Shown here one piece after another: positions 59,606 to 64,000 of a stretch of 64,000 bases of DNA. The notes under the pieces were generated by a model. That model was given only the letters and a program-made list of their open reading frames with translations, made no database searches and was not told where the DNA came from. The position numbers and the translations under genes were made by a program. The first letter of the stretch is position 1; every line of letters starts with the position of its first letter. The DNA comes from Acidilobaceae archaeon (GTDB lineage Archaea > Thermoproteota > Thermoprotei_A > Sulfolobales > Acidilobaceae): the NCBI GenBank assembly GCA_027037535.1, contig JALVZQ010000003.1, positions 124,001-188,000 on the forward strand. Reading direction: 5' to 3'.

Positions 59606-60478
59606 TTATAGTGATAGGAATTCAACTAGCTCTCTGTAGAGCAGGCTGAGACTATTCCTATCGGCCTCTAACGCTCCTTTCTCGGTTATCATACCGTCGA
59701 GATACTCTATAGGGGTCGAGTCGAATACCGGATAGCTTACACGGTAGCCGTCGAGACTAGTATATCGTATAAGTATAGGTATCTCGTGGCAGGTCTTGAA
59801 GGGATTAATCTTTGTAGCGTCGAACGCCGAGAAGAAGGGTGTTTCTGTATCCCTGCTCGCTAACGCTAGTAGGCGTGTGCCTAGTTTATTATAAAGGCAA
59901 CCGTCAAGTGTGACCGTGTCTGCTCCAACTATTGCTAGATCGGCTTGCTCTAGCTTGACGTGTATCATCATGTCTGGTATCGGATCTATTTGGAAGCCGG
60001 TTCTCGATAGGCTCTCGGCGAATACGAGTCCCTCGCCGCCAGGTAGGCTAATTGGAGCTATGACTTTCGGCCTCTTATCTGGTGGGAGTGATAATAGGGC
60101 TTGTTCTATTGTGCTGCTGTAGCTGAACGTAATAATGGCTTTTTTGCCTGTTAGGATGTTCTTTAGGTTCTCGTTTAGTAGTTCTCCGGCCTGTTTCCTG
60201 TATTCGAGTAGTGTTAGTAGTTTTTCCTTTATGTTTGAAGGCTCAGTTTCTTTCCTGCATGATTCTTCGATGATATATGCGATCCAGTGTAGAGGAGTCA
60301 TAGTTGGGTTGGCTTCTATTATTTTTTGTGGTAGATTATTGCACGAGCAGATATTGGCTCCTGTCTCGATTTCTTCAGTGATTCCTCTTATTATGTGTAG
60401 CATGCTCCAGCTTGCTCCACGTGTTTGTTCTTCTGACACTTCTTCGAGTACTGAGTTGATTCGGCGGCAGCTGTTCAT
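59606..60478 (-). CDS. eIF2B-alpha/beta/delta-like family protein
   Basis: 290 aa; ADLAIVGADTVTLDGCLYNKLGTRLLAL motif. Confidence 0.8.
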   Translation of the reverse strand: MNSCRRINSVLEEVSEEQTRGASWSMLHIIRGITEEIETGANICSCNNLPQKIIEANPTMTPLHWIAYIIEESCRKETEPSNIKEKLLTLLEYRKQAGELLNENLKNILTGKKAIITFSYSSTIEQALLSLPPDKRPKVIAPISLPGGEGLVFAESLSRTGFQIDPIPDMMIHVKLEQADLAIVGADTVTLDGCLYNKLGTRLLALASRDTETPFFSAFDATKINPFKTCHEIPILIRYTSLDGYRVSYPVFDSTPIEYLDGMITEKGALEADRNSLSLLYRELVEFLSL

Positions 60479-60737
60479 TTTGTTCTTGCCTCCTTGTTTG
60501 CTAGGAGCTGGTTTGGGGGCCTACTTGGGGGTGAGCAAGCCGCGACACTTCCTCACCATGGGTAGCGCATTCGGCATATAGCCCGGCAGGCATCGGCCCC
60601 TATTGATAGTATTGTTTCTTGGTCCTTGTTATTATTATTGGCATTATATATGATTGTTCTCGATTTAGTGCATTAAAGAAAAACTATTCTCAAATATAAA
60701 TAATAATTATTTTAGATAACTAACACCGTTAATACAT

Positions 60738-62684
60738 ATGGAAAAGAACAAAAAGATAAGGAGGCCGACGAAAATGAAGCCCCAAAAACTCGTCCCTATA
60801 CTAATACTCATAATACTCCTCCAACCAATTACACCAATATCCCACGCACAACTCCCAGGACTAGAAACACAGAAAATAAGCTGCACAGTACACATAGCTG
60901 CAGTATCCTCAAGCGGAAAAGGAGTACTAGGAAACCTCACAGTCACAATAGAATACCCAGGAACAGGAAAGGTCTATATATCAACAAGTCCAGCAGCAGA
61001 GCTCGACACGCAGGGAAGCGCGAGAACAGCAGCATTCGTCGCAAGCCTCTACGCAGGAGTACCAATGTGGAACTATAACTTCTACTATGATATAGAGAGC
61101 CCCAGCGTCATAATAGGAGGCCCAAGCGCAGGCGCAGAAATGACGCTCGCAACCCTCCTCCTCCTCACCGGCCATAAATGCAATGACACAATAGTAGCGA
61201 CGGGAATGATACAGCCAGACGGATCGATAGGTCCCGTCGGAGGACTCAAGGAAAAACTAGAAGCGGTAGCAGAATCAGGAGCAAAAGTATTCGTTGTACC
61301 AGCAGGCCAAACCACATACACATACTACACAGAAAAAATACGCAGGGTAGGACCATTCGTATACGTTACTAGAGAGCCTGTAACAATAAACCTATACCAG
61401 TACGGGCAACAGCTAGGAGTAACAGTATACTCTGCCGCAACAATCATCGACCTCTACAATATAGCGGTAAACGGCCACCCCCCAACATACAATATAAACA
61501 CTCCCGTATGGAACGAATCAGAAAACACCATACAATACATTAAACAAGCCTACCAAAGCCTCAGAAACCAGCTCGAAACTGAGCTAGACCAGATACAAAA
61601 CACTCAACAACTAAGTCAACTCATACAAGCCGCAAATCAATACGCTGAGAACGCCCAAAACTACTATGATAGGGGAGACTACTATCGGGCGCTAACACTA
61701 CTAGGACAAGCACTCATAACAGGCTGGACGGCTAAAGACACAGATACAGCGCTTAGCAACAATCTTGATGTAACAAACACTGTCTCGTCGATAAACCAGT
61801 CCATAATGCAGGTCTACAACCAGATTCAAGAAATAGAACAACAAGGCATATCAAATACAAGCCAACTATACAAGACAATGCGTGCTTATGCACTCATGGG
61901 GTTGGCAGCCTACTACTTTACGAGTGCGCTACAACAGCTACAGCAGGAGCAGAGCCAATATTCTCTCCCATATAATATACTAACCGGAGTAAACATACGT
62001 CCTCTAATACTTCTTGAAAACGCCAGATGGTATGCGACTCTCTCAAGCATCTGGCTAAACGTGACAAGCGGGCCATCAGAGCCAATAAACGCCACACTAG
62101 TTGAGAAAAGCTCTATTCTTCTAGAAAGCAATGCAAAGACAATGCTGGCATACACCACGACCTTACTACAAGAGGTAGGAGTAAGCGACGACAACGTCTC
62201 TATTGCAGCATACCTACTGGATCAAGCGATGTCTACGGAGGACCCCGTAGAGAGGCTGGGATTATCAATATACTCCATCGTAGTACTTAATGCAGTCATA
62301 CAAGAAACATTCCCTATGCAGACACAACAGGTGGTATCCGAACTACTATATGCCCTATCAGATAGGCAGAAGCCAGCGACAGAGCTGGAAGCTATACTAT
62401 TAAGACAAGCAATGAACACTAGTGGAACCACTAGTTTAAGATATGCTTCAGAGCTAGTGCTTGTAGACTCAATGTTGAGAATGGTGTCATCCAACAATTC
62501 AGCTCCACTAATAATAGAGCCCGGGACAGCGCCAAGCCAGCAATATACTGAGCAGTCGACGCAAAACGAGATCTCGGAGAACACTACTAGTACCACGTAC
62601 TATGCTCAATTAATAGTTATAGCATTGACACTAGTAATATTACTATATACTATTAAGATAGCGTCGGCCCGTCCGAGCCCATAG
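60738..62684 (+). CDS. Membrane-anchored Lon-like S16 protease without ATPase domain
   Basis: 648 aa; signal peptide, GGPSAGAEMTLATLL (Ser) and GPVGGLKEKLEA (Lys), C-terminal TM. Confidence 0.85.
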   Translation: MEKNKKIRRPTKMKPQKLVPILILIILLQPITPISHAQLPGLETQKISCTVHIAAVSSSGKGVLGNLTVTIEYPGTGKVYISTSPAAELDTQGSARTAAFVASLYAGVPMWNYNFYYDIESPSVIIGGPSAGAEMTLATLLLLTGHKCNDTIVATGMIQPDGSIGPVGGLKEKLEAVAESGAKVFVVPAGQTTYTYYTEKIRRVGPFVYVTREPVTINLYQYGQQLGVTVYSAATIIDLYNIAVNGHPPTYNINTPVWNESENTIQYIKQAYQSLRNQLETELDQIQNTQQLSQLIQAANQYAENAQNYYDRGDYYRALTLLGQALITGWTAKDTDTALSNNLDVTNTVSSINQSIMQVYNQIQEIEQQGISNTSQLYKTMRAYALMGLAAYYFTSALQQLQQEQSQYSLPYNILTGVNIRPLILLENARWYATLSSIWLNVTSGPSEPINATLVEKSSILLESNAKTMLAYTTTLLQEVGVSDDNVSIAAYLLDQAMSTEDPVERLGLSIYSIVVLNAVIQETFPMQTQQVVSELLYALSDRQKPATELEAILLRQAMNTSGTTSLRYASELVLVDSMLRMVSSNNSAPLIIEPGTAPSQQYTEQSTQNEISENTTSTTYYAQLIVIALTLVILLYTIKIASARPSP

Positions 62685-62735
62685 GAATACAGACTTATAT
62701 TAGGATAATGAGGAAAAGAAAAGAAGACTAACTGC

Positions 62736-63851
62736 TTATTGTTTGTTTCTCAGGTACTCATCTATCTTCTTTGCAGCTTCCATACCGCTCTTTAGAGCGG
62801 GTCCTATTAGGCTTGGCCCGTGTCTCACGTCGCCTGCTGCGAATACTCCTTCCCTAGTGGTCATGAAGTCATCGTTAGTTATTATGACTCCGCTATCGTC
62901 TACCTTTATACCGCAACATCCGTCTTCAATCGGGGGCGTTGGTAGGACTCCTACTGCCTTTAATACGTAGTCGAACTCCTCAACGAACTCGCTGCCCTCT
63001 ATGGGGACGGGCTTCGGCCTCTTCTCAGCGCTCGTCCGTACTAGCCTCATGCGTACGAATTTGACTAGCTTCTTGCCGTTCTCCTCGTAGAACTCTACGG
63101 GCTGTGTCAGCTCCCAGTAGTGGGCTCCCGCCGTTATTAGGTGATCGATCTCTCTTGGACCCATGGGCGCGTATTCCTTGCTCCTCCTATAGCTTAGCAC
63201 TACTTCTTTAACCTTGCCCTTAAGCTGTTCATAGGTCAAGGGTACTAGGACGGCGTCTGCTGCTGTGAGTCCTCCTCCTATTACGAGGATTCTTCCCTCT
63301 AGTGGAGGCACTTGGTCCCAGCTCTTATAGCCGTAGACTGCGTGGTGTAGTGCCACTAGCCATTCGACTGCGGGGTATACCCATGGGAGGTCTTCTCCTG
63401 GTACCCTCATGTCCCTTGTCTTCCATGTACCAGTGGCTATTAGGACCGCGTCGCTCTCCTTAATGATATCTTCTAGGTGTATCTTTTGCTGTGCACCTAC
63501 TACATCGTCCATTAGACCATAGCTCTTGGTCATGTCTACTTTTGTCCTTAGAACGAATTTCACTCCAGCATCCATGAGCTCCTTGATACCTTTTCTCACA
63601 GGCCCTTTAGGAATCCTAGTGACAGGTATACCGAATAGTATCATTCCTCCGGGCTCAGGGTTCATATCGTATACAGTGACATCGTAACCCTTACAGACAA
63701 GTATACCTGCCGCTCCTAGTCCTGCAGGACCTGCACCGATTATGGAGACCTTTTTCCCGTTCTTTTCCGGGATCTCCTTACATCTCAAGAACTTCATTTC
63801 TATCCACGCTCCAGTATATTTCTTTAGTGTCCAGGATTCGAAAACATGCAA
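62736..63851 (-). CDS. GltD-like NAD(P)H-dependent FAD oxidoreductase
   Basis: 371 aa; SIIGAGPAGLGAAGIL, VIGGGLTAADA, GVFAAGDVRHGPSLIGPALKSG. Confidence 0.88.
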   Translation of the reverse strand: MHVFESWTLKKYTGAWIEMKFLRCKEIPEKNGKKVSIIGAGPAGLGAAGILVCKGYDVTVYDMNPEPGGMILFGIPVTRIPKGPVRKGIKELMDAGVKFVLRTKVDMTKSYGLMDDVVGAQQKIHLEDIIKESDAVLIATGTWKTRDMRVPGEDLPWVYPAVEWLVALHHAVYGYKSWDQVPPLEGRILVIGGGLTAADAVLVPLTYEQLKGKVKEVVLSYRRSKEYAPMGPREIDHLITAGAHYWELTQPVEFYEENGKKLVKFVRMRLVRTSAEKRPKPVPIEGSEFVEEFDYVLKAVGVLPTPPIEDGCCGIKVDDSGVIITNDDFMTTREGVFAAGDVRHGPSLIGPALKSGMEAAKKIDEYLRNKQ

Positions 63852-64000
63852 ACTAGATATTAAGTGAATAACAATCCTTGAATATGTATAACTGCATATA
63901 CGAAATGAATACTTTATCCCCCTACAATGAGCTCGCCGAGGATCCCCCTAACCGTACAGTATTATGAAGTATACTTGTACGCAGAGTATTAACACGAGAA

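Noticed and set aside
1-64000. tRNA or rRNA genes
   Set aside because: No convincing tRNA cloverleaf or rRNA segment was noticed by eye; tRNAscan-SE would be needed to exclude them.

Overview
64-kb window that reads as a hyperthermophilic crenarchaeon-like chromosome (archaeal Topo VI, PorCDAB, archaeal pilin and prepilin peptidase). The centrepiece, about 16.2-34.3 kb, is a complete type III-B (Cmr) CRISPR-Cas locus: cas6, a CARF-family protein, cas4, cas2, cas1 and csa1 on the minus strand; an extreme A/C-only leader; a 40-repeat array (24-bp repeat GAATACTCAAAAGAGAATAGAAAG); cmr4-cmr5-cmr1-cmr6-cas10(cmr2)-cmr3 on the plus strand; and a divergent Csx1-like CARF-HEPN effector. No type I interference genes are seen in the window, so an I-A-style adaptation module sits beside a III-B effector. 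Other content: D-lactate/glycolate oxidation cluster with LUD protein, an AT-rich island with a roadblock/LC7 + zinc-ribbon membrane protein cassette, ABC-class ATPase, Topo VI, rhomboid, MetAP, bacterial-looking MetRS, glycerate kinase, PorCDAB, racemase, WecG/TagA glycosyltransferase, a YiiX-like papain-fold protein, DHDPS-family aldolase, prepilin peptidase, HIT and DHH proteins, a MoxR/DUF58/DUF4129 membrane cluster, an eIF2B-like protein, a secreted Lon-like S16 protease, and a GltD-like oxidoreductase. Most notable unexplained signals: the strand-asymmetric A/C leader with a vestigial repeat one unit upstream of repeat 1, an aberrant 105-bp double spacer with a duplicated 27-mer, a likely frameshift in cmr6, a dispersed three-copy 22-bp inverted-repeat element, and the roadblock island. 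All family calls are from reading translated sequence; no database search was run.
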